From: Symbiodinium sp. CCMP2592
Taxonomy: Eukaryota > Sar > Dinophyceae > Suessiales > Symbiodiniaceae
DNA: 64,000 nt
Assembly (NCBI GenBank): GCA_905221615.1
Contig: CAJNDT010000933.1
Span: 48,372-112,371, forward strand
Direction: 5' to 3'
Below, in pieces: positions 1-8,656 of the stretch (position 1 is its first letter; each line of letters opens with the position of its first letter). The position numbers and the translations under genes were made by a program. The notes beneath the pieces are model-generated. The model did not search any database, was not told the origin of the DNA, and saw only the letters and a program-made list of their open reading frames with translations.

Positions 1-96
1 CATGGGGTCCCAGCGGACCCTGATGCTCTTCCTCTTTCACTTGCACCCATGCAATTCACTTGCATCAACCAGAAGACTAAAACTCGCCTCCTTAAG
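1..96. repeat. 3' end of a tandem-array unit, left flank of copia-1
   Basis: These bases match the last part of the array units seen again at about 11,093, 12,239, 12,918, 34,235, 34,827, 37,353 and 37,960. The final five bases (92-96, TTAAG) are the left target-site duplication of copia-1; the other copy is 8657-8661. In uninterrupted sister units the sequence runs directly from this TTAAG into TGAATGAATTCG, which is the empty site. Confidence 0.9.
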
Positions 97-277
97 TGAG
101 AAACCACAAACGGAACAAGGAGAACCACACGACACTAGCCCAGGACCCGGAAGTACCCCGAACTCCGAAGACACCCCGGGCCCCACCTACCAGAAGGGCA
201 GCAGCCCTTTTTGCGCACACCAAGCCAAAAGCCTTCGCAGGTACACTTCCTCGATTTGTGCGTGTTCTGGTTTCACA
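97..277 (-). repeat. Copia-1 3' LTR (181 bp)
   Basis: Downstream LTR of copia-1, identical by eye to 8476-8656. The polyprotein stop lies 60 bp upstream of it on the minus strand. No clear polypurine tract is visible next to it (278-300). Confidence 0.93.
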
Positions 278-337
278 CAGATTAAAAATCCAATTCTATC
301 TCAGACTGCTTCGGCATGCTCTTCGATAATGGGGCCT

Positions 338-3300
338 TTAGCCCGCTTTCACGAAGGGAAGCCTGATGCGATTGAAGATCGTACCCCACCAGTCGTCAGG
401 GCCCATAGGCTTAGTGAGGATATCGGCTAACTGGAAGCTAGTGGGGACCCAGAAGAGCGGGATTCGGTCTTCAATGCGCTCTAGAGAAAACGTCTGTCTC
501 AAGGCAGCAAGGTCTATGGCTAGCCGTTTATCGGAAGGAATCCTAGGGATCCCCTCACGGTGGAGGTGGTCATACAAAGACTTGCAATCGGTGATACATC
601 GGAATTGTCCACCTGCCAGCTGTTCCACTCTTTTGAGCTCGCCGCTCAGAATGGTCATCACGAAAGACCTCACATACTGCCCCAACTCGACGGCTTCAGA
701 GCATGCAGTCGTCTCGGCACCAAAAGTAGATCTACACACCCTTGGATTGGCAGAAGATTTCCAGTCCAAAATGCAACCAGTGCCGCCCCCTTGAGCGACT
801 TGATCTTGATCCGATAGAACAATCAAGATACCCATCTGGCTTGCAACACGAGAATTGGCTCTTTTAGCTTTTCTGTCTTTGTGTTGAAACGGTCCGTCGT
901 TCATCACACCAGCCGAATGCTCTTCTGGAGTAAGAATAAATTCATCCTCACCCTCTAAGAGCGCGTTGGCCCAGGCCGAATCATGATACACCAAGAATTC
1001 AAGCTTTGACAGATCCAATGGCCTCAACCAGATTCCTTTCTGCCGGAACTCCCAAGCTCTCTTTGCAATCTTGTTCGTGAACTTAATATCTTCAACAGTC
1101 GGAGCTTTCTGACATTGTTGTGCCAGGGATACAGAGCATTGGAGGTCAGGACGAGATTGGCTACTGAGCCATGATAAAGCACCTATCAACGACTGATTGT
1201 CAATGCGCTGTTCTTCAGTTGCTGGATCTAGATCGACCTGACCCTTCTCAATCGGGATCTCGAACAGTCGCGAGCTTGCGTAAGCCTCTTGGTTAACAAG
1301 CACCCCCTCATCAGACACATGTATGTGTGAGCCAATGTACTCAAACGTGTCAATCTCCCAATCGTCGACTGGGAACGTCTTCGAGAGGCACTCCCTCACT
1401 TGACTGGACAACCTTCTAGGACCGACAACCAACAGATCATCCACATGTACCCCGACGTACACTCGAGGGGTCTTGTCGGAAGCTGAGACCAACTGAAACA
1501 AGCATGGGTCAAGTGGGCATTGCTCGAAAAAGCATTCTTCATCATCAATGCACAATCGGATGTTGAGCAGATCCCGTCTGAGGCGCTTCCACCACTTTCT
1601 AGGGCTATCCGGTAACCCGAACACCCCCTTTGTGATCCGAAGGAGTTGTCTAGGGTCAAGACCTTTAAGCCCGGTCCTCGGTTGTCGGAGATAAAGAACA
1701 CGGTCCATATCATCTCCATTCAAGAAGGCGGCAGTGATGTCACCTGCTGCTGCCTCCCAGTCGTCGGTCTTCCGTCGGCTGGCCAGGACCTGGAGCAACG
1801 TCAGGATGGTTAGGCGATTGATTGTCGGCGCATCTGTCTCAAGGTACTTCACATCTGGGTCCTTGTGTCCTGAAACCACTAATCTCGCTTTGTGTTTCCA
1901 GGGAGTTGATGGATCGAGCTTCCTGCGGGACCAGTGCTTATCGCGGTATGCAAAACGAGAAGTCAGGATTCTGGACGGGTCAGTGTTGGCAAGCACTTCC
2001 GCGGATTCTTCAACACTGATAGGAGCGAGGGCCTTGTGGTCCAGATGTTCTTGAAACTGCTTATCTTCTGCACGTCTGAAAGCATCATGCTCCTCAGCAG
2101 GAATGAGTTTCCATGGCAACTCCTTCTCTAGGGCCTTCTCAAGCGCACGATCAGTTTGGCACCTCTTCATCATGTGAACGGAGTGAACATAAGGTTCTGA
2201 AGCCTTGTGGCGAACTCGTCGCCGAACTGGTCCGGGTACACTGGGTGCGGTTTGATTTTCTTCTCCTAGCAACTCCGGAAACGGTTCACCTTCAAGCTCT
2301 AGAGAGAAATCCATGTCCTCGACCATATCTTCATCAGGTACAGGAAGAAGTTCCTGTCCAGGATCAACGCCATCTGGTTCACCGGCGGGTTCAGAAGGTT
2401 CGTAATCCTCGGATGGTGCGTAGGTGTCGGGATCATTGGGGTCGAGGTTGAGTAGTTTCTCCAATTCGTCGCGAGCAACTTTTGTAGTCAGTATATCACC
2501 GACCTCCTCGGGAGTCGAGGGTCTCATATGTTCCTCCGCGACAAGATGGCAACGACCGCCGAAAGAAATCCACCAGTTCCCCCCTTCTGATCCTATGATG
2601 GTTCCAGGTCCTCGCCAGGAGCCGCGTTTGGTGGCCACTTTCTCAATGCGGTAGAAACTCACGAGCTCACCTACGGCATAGCCCCCTCTCTTGATGCGGC
2701 TGCGTTGCATCAACGCCTTTCTGAACTTGGAATCGGTCTGACTACGAAAGAAAGCCATCTTAGCAGCCGTTCTAATGCTGACCTCCCGTTGCCGTCGTCT
2801 GTCTGCAGAAAGAACTTCAATGAACCGGTCCTCGTCATTTCCGCCACAGAGTTCTTCGGGCGATCGTGGGTCACGTCCGAAAACAGCCTGAGTTGGCGAA
2901 AAACCGTGTCGTCGCCTAAGTTCATTTTTGGCCGAATTCACCGCCTGCACTGCCAAGTACATGTCTTCACTGGTGATGGATTTCTCATCGATCACACGAC
3001 GAAGTATCTCCTGGTACCACAATCCGTGTCTCTCAACTACCCCCTGCTGCCAGTGCGCTTGTCCTGCAGAGCTCCGGAGATTGCTTCCGAAGAATTCCGC
3101 ATACTTCGTGATGCCACCCTGCAAGCCGGTTTCTAAGTCAGCCGAGATTGTTCCTGGTGCCCCGAAGGTGTTACCCCACAGCTGGGTGAAGCTCCGACAG
3201 AACGCTTCAGCAGAATGGCCATCAATCTCACAGACCAAGTGGAAGGTAGTAGCATGGTCTATGACAGAGAGGAATTCATGTCGAACCCGGTTCGCATCAA

Positions 3301-6300
3301 AGGCATGGAACACGTCGACACTGACCAACTGGTTCATGTCAAGGAGCGATGGTAGGGTTGCTGGTCTCGCCACTTGTGTAGATTGGTTCCTTGCACAAAC
3401 TTCACATCGCATCTTCTTACAGGCTTTCAACACCCCTTCGTCTGCCCCGGCATAGCGCAAGTGTCTCAACATGTCCACGATACGAGGGTGCCCGAGGTTC
3501 TGATGTAATCGAGTAAGAGCCGACTGAACATGTTTGGGGACCTCGCTGTCAAAGTGGATTGCTGATGCTCCCTCATAATCAACAGGACCACGTCTACTGT
3601 GTGATGCGGCAAAACTCTCTCTGATCCCTTCTGTTTGTTCATCCCGGGGGCAATGTAGTCCAGGAACATGACCGAGGCGGAGTACACGAAGTTCGCCAGT
3701 TTCCTCGCAAGAATGTTCATGTTGGCCTAAAAGATCACCTAGAGCTCGAGAGTCCCAGATCGGATCATAAAAGAGTCCTCGCAAAACAACAGAACCGCCG
3801 CGACTGAGTTGATAGTTGATTGTTTGTATAACGCGATCTCCATGTTGGATGTATCCCGCATCACCTTGGAAACAAACTACATTGGGTTTGAGAGTCTCAA
3901 TGGTATTGTGGATGTTGATCTTGAGGTCACTGTCGAAATACTCTGTCCATGAAATCGGCTCGACTACATGAGCCCCAGCCTCGATCATCTGAAGAGTGAC
4001 ATCCGTGCCACCAATCTCGAAGACGCAGGCTTGTTCGGCAGGCTTGCCTGAGGGCATGTATTCGGTCATGAAAGAAGATGCTGCTGCGAGACCAAGTGTG
4101 AGAAGTGCGCTTGCCCTCTGTGCCCCTTTCCACAATGCCTTCCTGATGCTCTTCTTGGGACGATTTTGTACTTCTCGATCAGCTGGCTCTGATCCTTCAT
4201 ATTTCCCGAGTGGAAAACCGAACGTCCTAAGTACATCCCTCTCGGTCCTCGTGAGCTCTTGGACTCCCCGTGTAACGTAGGCAACAATCGAAAAACGATC
4301 ACCTTCCCATGCTTCGACTGCGTGCTTCGTCTTTGGATTGAAGCTGATCATGCGCTCACATGTGTCGATAACTTCACCCTCAGCCTCGGAACCATCGGAG
4401 AGCTTGATCTTCTGCAGGATGGTGGCCTTGTCAACCTCGGATTTAGGATCATGTTGAAGCCACAACCTACCGCCGTGATAGTCCCCGAAAGCGACAGTCC
4501 AGCACTGCGAACCGGAAAGATTATGTGCATCTTTGTGTGGTCCCACATGACAATTGTGACAAAGCTGAAAGCTGCTCCACTGACCCTGCGCGCCATGATG
4601 TTTCATAAAAGCATTGATATACTTGGAGATCTGATGGAACGCAAAAGTCTTTTGGATGATGCCGTAGTGGTTCCCATGGGAGTAGGCTCCTAGGGCAATG
4701 CTGTCGGTCCCTTTGTTGATGTTACGCTTTCTCAGTGATTGAGCTCGACTGCAAACCGATCGCACGATTTTTGCACATGTGCTGAAGCTGAAGTCCTTGG
4801 CAATAAGCCTATCCTTGGCAAAATGCTCGAGGGATGCTCCTTTGATCTCGTCCTCAGCAGGAACCTCGCGTGCCTCATAGAAAATCTCAGGAGTGGCCGC
4901 CTCCATACGTTCCCCCTGATCGGTAGTCATGGCAACAAAGGTTTCCCCAGGCTCCTCCAAAGGCTCATCGAAGCCCTCATCGAGCTCTTCATCCTCACTT
5001 AAAGGCCGTGTTTGTCCTTGAGCGCAGCGAGACGACCCATCAAGGCATTGATCTCGTCCTTCACTTCCTTGGGCACATCCTGATCCATGCTCCCGGGGGT
5101 CGCCTGAGATCCCTCCGCTGTGGCTCGCTTTTTGGGCGAGGCCTTCGGTAGCTGCGCCGCCTCCTCTCGATAGCCAACCTTCTGGTTCATCCGCACCCCT
5201 GTTTCCGTCAGCTCCGACCAATGGCTCTCCCAGCACGAACTGCTCTCCGACGGCAAGGGGACCTTGGGGTCCAGCTCCGGATCGTACATCACCTGCGGCT
5301 CCGGCTCGAAGATGCTTTTGGCGTAATTCGCCAAGCTCACCAGATCCGGACCCGAGTTTTCCGTCCCGCGCGCCTGGACTTCCTTCATCGCCCATTCCAA
5401 GTACTGGGATGGCACTTCCTTGAACAATTTGCCGCGGTGTCTGCCAAACGTGACCACAGCCTCCGCCTTGTCCCGCGTGACCAGATCTCGAATCATCATC
5501 TGGAGCTGCCCTTTCGTGGCGCGATGGGGAACCGGAATCTCGAGCTCCTGCGCCTGGGACTTCAATTGGTCGAGAGTCATCGACGCAAGACCGCGGGGTA
5601 CACTGGAGGTCTCTCCGGAGTCCTTCTTGGCATCGATGATCACTTGACGGATTTCCCCCACTGACCAAGAGGAGTGGATTGTGAGGTTCAGGCGGAGAGC
5701 CTCGCTCGTCAGCTCTGTCTTTGTCATTTTCCACAGAGGCTTGGTTGTCGCTGAGGAGGCCATCGGGAGGTTCAGGCGCCGGAACACAAGGCGGGGTGCC
5801 GTAAAGCAACGGCCTACTAGAGGCTCGAGAAAACACGGTCCTGCCAACCCAAAGAACGTCTTGCTGCGCATCAAGGTGATTCTGCCACAGGTCATGGACG
5901 GGCCCCAAACCGACAAGCGAACTGCATGAGACACTGGATGTACTCCGAATTTCTCCTAGCATGCCAAGGAGCTTCTCCTTCACGGCAGTTTGCGATGTAA
6001 TCCATTTCGTCGGATCGAACAATCCTCGTCGGGGAACAACGTGGATCCGAATGAAGGAGTTAGGGGTTTCAATCCAAAAGTCCTTCGAGATCGGAGTCTT
6101 GCTCCACCAAGTGGCAAAGGTCTGAGGATTCAGGGGCTCACAACAAAGAAGATTCCGCACGCAATCATTGATCTTCTTCGGGTAGAACAGATTGCGTCCT
6201 GGAGGTTCCGCAGGAGTTTGGGCTTCACTGTTCAGGCTATTGCTAGGAGCGACTGGACTTGCATGCGCACTCGGACCAGAGTTGACCATATAAGACATGT

Positions 6301-8335
6301 ATTGCGACTCCGCCGAAGGAACAATGATCACCTCGGAGCCTGCCCACTGTTGGGGCGAAGGCCACTTGAGTCCCGGTACACGTCTCGGTGACACTGGGAT
6401 CGCTGGGTGGCCGCTGTCAGTGGTCAACAGGGTATACTTCTCAATCCCAAGATTCCTGAACTTTGCCGAATGTTCCTCAACGTCGTAGATCATCCCAAGC
6501 TTGCTCAAAGCACTGCGACTCATTAACAAAGGGACTTCACCTTGGACCACGGAGGCCTTCAACATAAAAGTCCGGTTCCTGATCTGGATCATGATGGTGG
6601 CCGAGTAGCTTGCATGGAAAAGCTTCGAGGCTCCGAATCGGAAATCATCGTGGCAATCCAAAAACTGAACTTCAATGCCAACCTCCTTTGCAAGCTTCAC
6701 GTACGACTCAAGCCAACCCTGTCCCATGACTGATTTCGAACACGCGGTGTCTGTAATCGCCAGAAGTCGATCCCCACCGAGATCCCCAACCATGTAGGCG
6801 ACCTCGACAACTACAGGAACCGTCCCGGAGCAGACCGAGGTAGCATGCACCTGGTGATCCTGCGGATTCCTGGGCTTAGCAGGAGCGTTCCCGGATTGAT
6901 TGTTGGGACATTCCGGGTCTTTGTGCCAATGCCCGCGGCGGCCGCAGCCAGCGCAGTAACTGCGCAGCTTAGCCTGGGCCAAACGATCATCGAGCTGGAG
7001 TCGAGATCCCTCATCAGCAGGCTTTCTCTTAAGGGATTCGGGGTCAACTCCTCGGGCTTTAACGACATCACGATAGCGGGCTTTGGCTGATTCCTGGGCA
7101 ACATAGGCTTCATGAAGTTCCACCGCCGCTGCCTCAGAGAGAAGTTCCTCGGTGTCGTCACCTTGATCATGCTCTGCGGCGTTCCTGGTTGCGTCGTCCT
7201 CATCGATCACCGCCATAAAGGTGCTCTTAGTCCCTTTACCTTCGCCCTTAGGTTTCGGAACCCATGGACCTCGAAGCGACTTCTCATGTAGGATGGCAGC
7301 CTTCTGCAACTTAGCCGTGCTATAGTCATTGCCAACTGAAGCCAGCAAAGAAAGCTCTTCTGTGTTGCTAAGCCCGAGAGCATTCAGGTAAGCCCACGCC
7401 CTAGCTACCTCCGGCAACTTGCAATCAATCTCCAGAAGTCTCGAATGTGCACGATCGAAAACCGAGTTGAATTCCCTGATTGACTGCCCTGACTGTCTCT
7501 TCATCTTCTTGAAGAAAAGGGTGAGCGTTTCTGCGATGCGGCTCACTTCAACCTCCTGATATCGCTCCCTGATCCAGGACTTGAAGATCTGAAGCCCTCT
7601 CTCACTAGCCAGGTCCTCCACGTTGAGCTCTTCAGACTCAACCCATGCTCTACCGCTAAGGTTTTGATAAAGTAGAAGTGCTTGCTGCGACGGTGCCGTA
7701 CGTGTAACCTTGCTCCAAGCTTCAACTTGTCTGAGATAGGAACGCGCTGTCAAACCTAGCTCATCCCCACTCCCTGATGCGCCAAAAGAAGGAACCGCCA
7801 TCTTTTCGCTGAAAGAACCTTTTGCATCCGACTTGGCAGAAGCTTCCGAAGCCAGGGAGCCATTCCTGCTCTGATGTGAAAAGGTTCTGGTTGCCTCGGT
7901 GCTCATCTGAGTGGATGCTGTAACCCTCTGCGAGTCCTGGGAAACTTCATCGGTGCTTGAAGGGTCGTTGGAGGCGGGATGATCGTCTGAGGTCTGATCT
8001 TGTTCGCGTTGTGCTTGGTGCTCGACATCATTGTTTCGGTGATACTGACTCCAAGGATCGCTGCCACCCCAGGATCCCTGATGCTGTTGGGCACTACGGT
8101 AGTTGTTGTAGTAACCCCATGGCTGCCAGGACCATCGGTCTCCCGAACCCCAGTTCTGACTCCCCCAGGAATCCCAACCGGAGCTATGCTGACCACTATA
8201 GTCCCACTGCCAATCATCCCACGAAGAATTGTTGCTCGGTTGCCAGCTCTGGGCTCCGTCGTCTGCAGATGCCAAAAGAGGCGGGTCGTCGTCTGGAGCC
8301 GAGCCGGAAGGCTCTGTCGTCGTCGGCGCCACCAT
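338..8335 (-). CDS. Copia-1 GAG-POL polyprotein with 2OG-oxygenase-like domain
   Basis: Reverse-transcribing polyprotein of about 2,665 aa, starting at the first in-frame ATG (8335); the frame is open upstream to 8383 but only from TTG. Approximate domains: GAG with a variant zinc knuckle CAGCGRRGHWHKDPEC (461-477); aspartic protease DTAC with Asp529; a dual-frame stretch (801-1113); a 2OG/Fe(II)-oxygenase-like domain with His1267-x-Asp1269, distal His1338 and Arg1347; a Rossmann/MTase-like fold around FEIGGTDVT (1436-1545); HHCC zinc site (1607-1647); integrase Asp1674, Asp1733, Glu1768; RT with HVDD at 2299, a variant of YVDD; RNase H with GAETTACSE and TDCKSL; end at LADILTKPM. Unlike copia-2 and copia-3 it has no C-terminal membrane extension. 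The modification domains lie before the integrase. Core domain calls are secure; the MTase-like call is tentative. Confidence 0.92.
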   Translation of the reverse strand: MVAPTTTEPSGSAPDDDPPLLASADDGAQSWQPSNNSSWDDWQWDYSGQHSSGWDSWGSQNWGSGDRWSWQPWGYYNNYRSAQQHQGSWGGSDPWSQYHRNNDVEHQAQREQDQTSDDHPASNDPSSTDEVSQDSQRVTASTQMSTEATRTFSHQSRNGSLASEASAKSDAKGSFSEKMAVPSFGASGSGDELGLTARSYLRQVEAWSKVTRTAPSQQALLLYQNLSGRAWVESEELNVEDLASERGLQIFKSWIRERYQEVEVSRIAETLTLFFKKMKRQSGQSIREFNSVFDRAHSRLLEIDCKLPEVARAWAYLNALGLSNTEELSLLASVGNDYSTAKLQKAAILHEKSLRGPWVPKPKGEGKGTKSTFMAVIDEDDATRNAAEHDQGDDTEELLSEAAAVELHEAYVAQESAKARYRDVVKARGVDPESLKRKPADEGSRLQLDDRLAQAKLRSYCAGCGRRGHWHKDPECPNNQSGNAPAKPRNPQDHQVHATSVCSGTVPVVVEVAYMVGDLGGDRLLAITDTACSKSVMGQGWLESYVKLAKEVGIEVQFLDCHDDFRFGASKLFHASYSATIMIQIRNRTFMLKASVVQGEVPLLMSRSALSKLGMIYDVEEHSAKFRNLGIEKYTLLTTDSGHPAIPVSPRRVPGLKWPSPQQWAGSEVIIVPSAESQYMSYMVNSGPSAHASPVAPSNSLNSEAQTPAEPPGRNLFYPKKINDCVRNLLCCEPLNPQTFATWWSKTPISKDFWIETPNSFIRIHVVPRRGLFDPTKWITSQTAVKEKLLGMLGEIRSTSSVSCSSLVGLGPVHDLWQNHLDAQQDVLWVGRTVFSRASSRPLLYGTPPCVPAPEPPDGLLSDNQASVENDKDRADERGSPPEPHNPLLLVSGGNPSSDHRCQEGLRRDLQCTPRSCVDDSRPIEVPGAGARDSGSPSRHERAAPDDDSRSGHAGQGGGCGHVWQTPRQIVQGSAIPVLGMGDEGSPGARDGKLGSGSGELGELRQKHLRAGAAGDVRSGAGPQGPLAVGEQFVLGEPLVGADGNRGADEPEGWLSRGGGAATEGLAQKASHSGGISGDPREHGSGCAQGSEGRDQCLDGSSRCAQGQTRPLSEDEELDEGFDEPLEEPGETFVAMTTDQGERMEAATPEIFYEAREVPAEDEIKGASLEHFAKDRLIAKDFSFSTCAKIVRSVCSRAQSLRKRNINKGTDSIALGAYSHGNHYGIIQKTFAFHQISKYINAFMKHHGAQGQWSSFQLCHNCHVGPHKDAHNLSGSQCWTVAFGDYHGGRLWLQHDPKSEVDKATILQKIKLSDGSEAEGEVIDTCERMISFNPKTKHAVEAWEGDRFSIVAYVTRGVQELTRTERDVLRTFGFPLGKYEGSEPADREVQNRPKKSIRKALWKGAQRASALLTLGLAAASSFMTEYMPSGKPAEQACVFEIGGTDVTLQMIEAGAHVVEPISWTEYFDSDLKINIHNTIETLKPNVVCFQGDAGYIQHGDRVIQTINYQLSRGGSVVLRGLFYDPIWDSRALGDLLGQHEHSCEETGELRVLRLGHVPGLHCPRDEQTEGIRESFAASHSRRGPVDYEGASAIHFDSEVPKHVQSALTRLHQNLGHPRIVDMLRHLRYAGADEGVLKACKKMRCEVCARNQSTQVARPATLPSLLDMNQLVSVDVFHAFDANRVRHEFLSVIDHATTFHLVCEIDGHSAEAFCRSFTQLWGNTFGAPGTISADLETGLQGGITKYAEFFGSNLRSSAGQAHWQQGVVERHGLWYQEILRRVIDEKSITSEDMYLAVQAVNSAKNELRRRHGFSPTQAVFGRDPRSPEELCGGNDEDRFIEVLSADRRRQREVSIRTAAKMAFFRSQTDSKFRKALMQRSRIKRGGYAVGELVSFYRIEKVATKRGSWRGPGTIIGSEGGNWWISFGGRCHLVAEEHMRPSTPEEVGDILTTKVARDELEKLLNLDPNDPDTYAPSEDYEPSEPAGEPDGVDPGQELLPVPDEDMVEDMDFSLELEGEPFPELLGEENQTAPSVPGPVRRRVRHKASEPYVHSVHMMKRCQTDRALEKALEKELPWKLIPAEEHDAFRRAEDKQFQEHLDHKALAPISVEESAEVLANTDPSRILTSRFAYRDKHWSRRKLDPSTPWKHKARLVVSGHKDPDVKYLETDAPTINRLTILTLLQVLASRRKTDDWEAAAGDITAAFLNGDDMDRVLYLRQPRTGLKGLDPRQLLRITKGVFGLPDSPRKWWKRLRRDLLNIRLCIDDEECFFEQCPLDPCLFQLVSASDKTPRVYVGVHVDDLLVVGPRRLSSQVRECLSKTFPVDDWEIDTFEYIGSHIHVSDEGVLVNQEAYASSRLFEIPIEKGQVDLDPATEEQRIDNQSLIGALSWLSSQSRPDLQCSVSLAQQCQKAPTVEDIKFTNKIAKRAWEFRQKGIWLRPLDLSKLEFLVYHDSAWANALLEGEDEFILTPEEHSAGVMNDGPFQHKDRKAKRANSRVASQMGILIVLSDQDQVAQGGGTGCILDWKSSANPRVCRSTFGAETTACSEAVELGQYVRSFVMTILSGELKRVEQLAGGQFRCITDCKSLYDHLHREGIPRIPSDKRLAIDLAALRQTFSLERIEDRIPLFWVPTSFQLADILTKPMGPDDWWGTIFNRIRLPFVKAG
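4999..5760 (-). CDS. Second open frame inside copia-1: SAP-like and DUF3820-like segment
   Basis: A frame shifted +1 from the polyprotein is open from 5934 to a TAA at 4999, with an internal ATG at 5760. From that ATG it reads like real protein: helical SAP-like stretches (MTKTELTSEALRLNL, MTLDQLKSQAQELEIPVP) and then FGRHRGKLFKEVPSQYLEWA, which resembles the DUF3820 pattern FGKYKG...VP..YL.W. The polyprotein frame over the same bases is Gly/Ser/Arg/Glu-rich and looks like an out-of-frame translation, although it is open throughout. Upstream of about 5,765 (DVLWVGRTVFSR) and downstream of about 4,995 (SEDEELDEGFDEP) the polyprotein frame looks genuine. Either compensating indels displaced this segment or ribosomes change frame here. 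Domain names are from memory of the families. Confidence 0.55.
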   Translation of the reverse strand, partial: ASSATTKPLWKMTKTELTSEALRLNLTIHSSWSVGEIRQVIIDAKKDSGETSSVPRGLASMTLDQLKSQAQELEIPVPHRATKGQLQMMIRDLVTRDKAEAVVTFGRHRGKLFKEVPSQYLEWAMKEVQARGTENSGPDLVSLANYAKSIFEPEPQVMYDPELDPKVPLPSESSSCWESHWSELTETGVRMNQKVGYREEAAQLPKASPKKRATAEGSQATPGSMDQDVPKEVKDEINALMGRLAALKDKHGL

Positions 8336-8462
8336 GTGGCCACCGGAAGGGGCAAACCCAAAACCCCTTCCTTGGAACCCCAACAGACACAGACAAGCAA
8401 CTCACACAGCACAGAACGTACAAGCAACTCACAAGACAACTAGAATCCCCGGCGCGGCCTGG

Positions 8463-8474
8463 GCTCCGCTACCA
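8463..8474 (-). other. Copia-1 primer-binding site (tRNA-iMet 3' end type)
   Basis: One base inside the 5' LTR the minus strand reads TGGTAGCGGAGC. It starts with TGG, the complement of the tRNA CCA end, and resembles the plant site TGGTATCAGAG used with initiator tRNA-Met. Priming from the intact 3' end of an initiator tRNA is therefore the likely mode, unlike copia-2 and copia-3. Confidence 0.7.
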
Positions 8475-8475
8475 A

Positions 8476-8656
8476 TGAGAAACCACAAACGGAACAAGGA
8501 GAACCACACGACACTAGCCCAGGACCCGGAAGTACCCCGAACTCCGAAGACACCCCGGGCCCCACCTACCAGAAGGGCAGCAGCCCTTTTTGCGCACACC
8601 AAGCCAAAAGCCTTCGCAGGTACACTTCCTCGATTTGTGCGTGTTCTGGTTTCACA
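8476..8656 (-). repeat. Copia-1 5' LTR (181 bp)
   Basis: Direct copy of 97-277 with no difference seen by eye. On the minus strand it begins TGTGAAACC and ends GGTTTCTCA, giving the usual TG/CA termini in a short imperfect inverted repeat. It should hold the promoter for the minus-strand transcript. I see no convincing TATA box. Confidence 0.93.

Larger units (their letters stand above)
97..8656 (-). mobile_element. Copia-1: complete Ty1/copia LTR retrotransposon
   Basis: A full-length element on the minus strand. It has two 181-bp LTRs (97-277 and 8476-8656) that look identical, TG...CA ends on its own strand, 5-bp TTAAG target duplications, a tRNA-iMet-type primer-binding site and one long polyprotein frame. 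The LTR identity and intact frame suggest a recent insertion. It interrupts a unit of the surrounding tandem array, and the uninterrupted junction is visible in every other unit, for example at 11,184. Order on its own strand: LTR, primer site, GAG, protease, dual-frame segment, 2OG-oxygenase-like domain, MTase-like fold, integrase, RT, RNase H, LTR. Confidence 0.95.
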
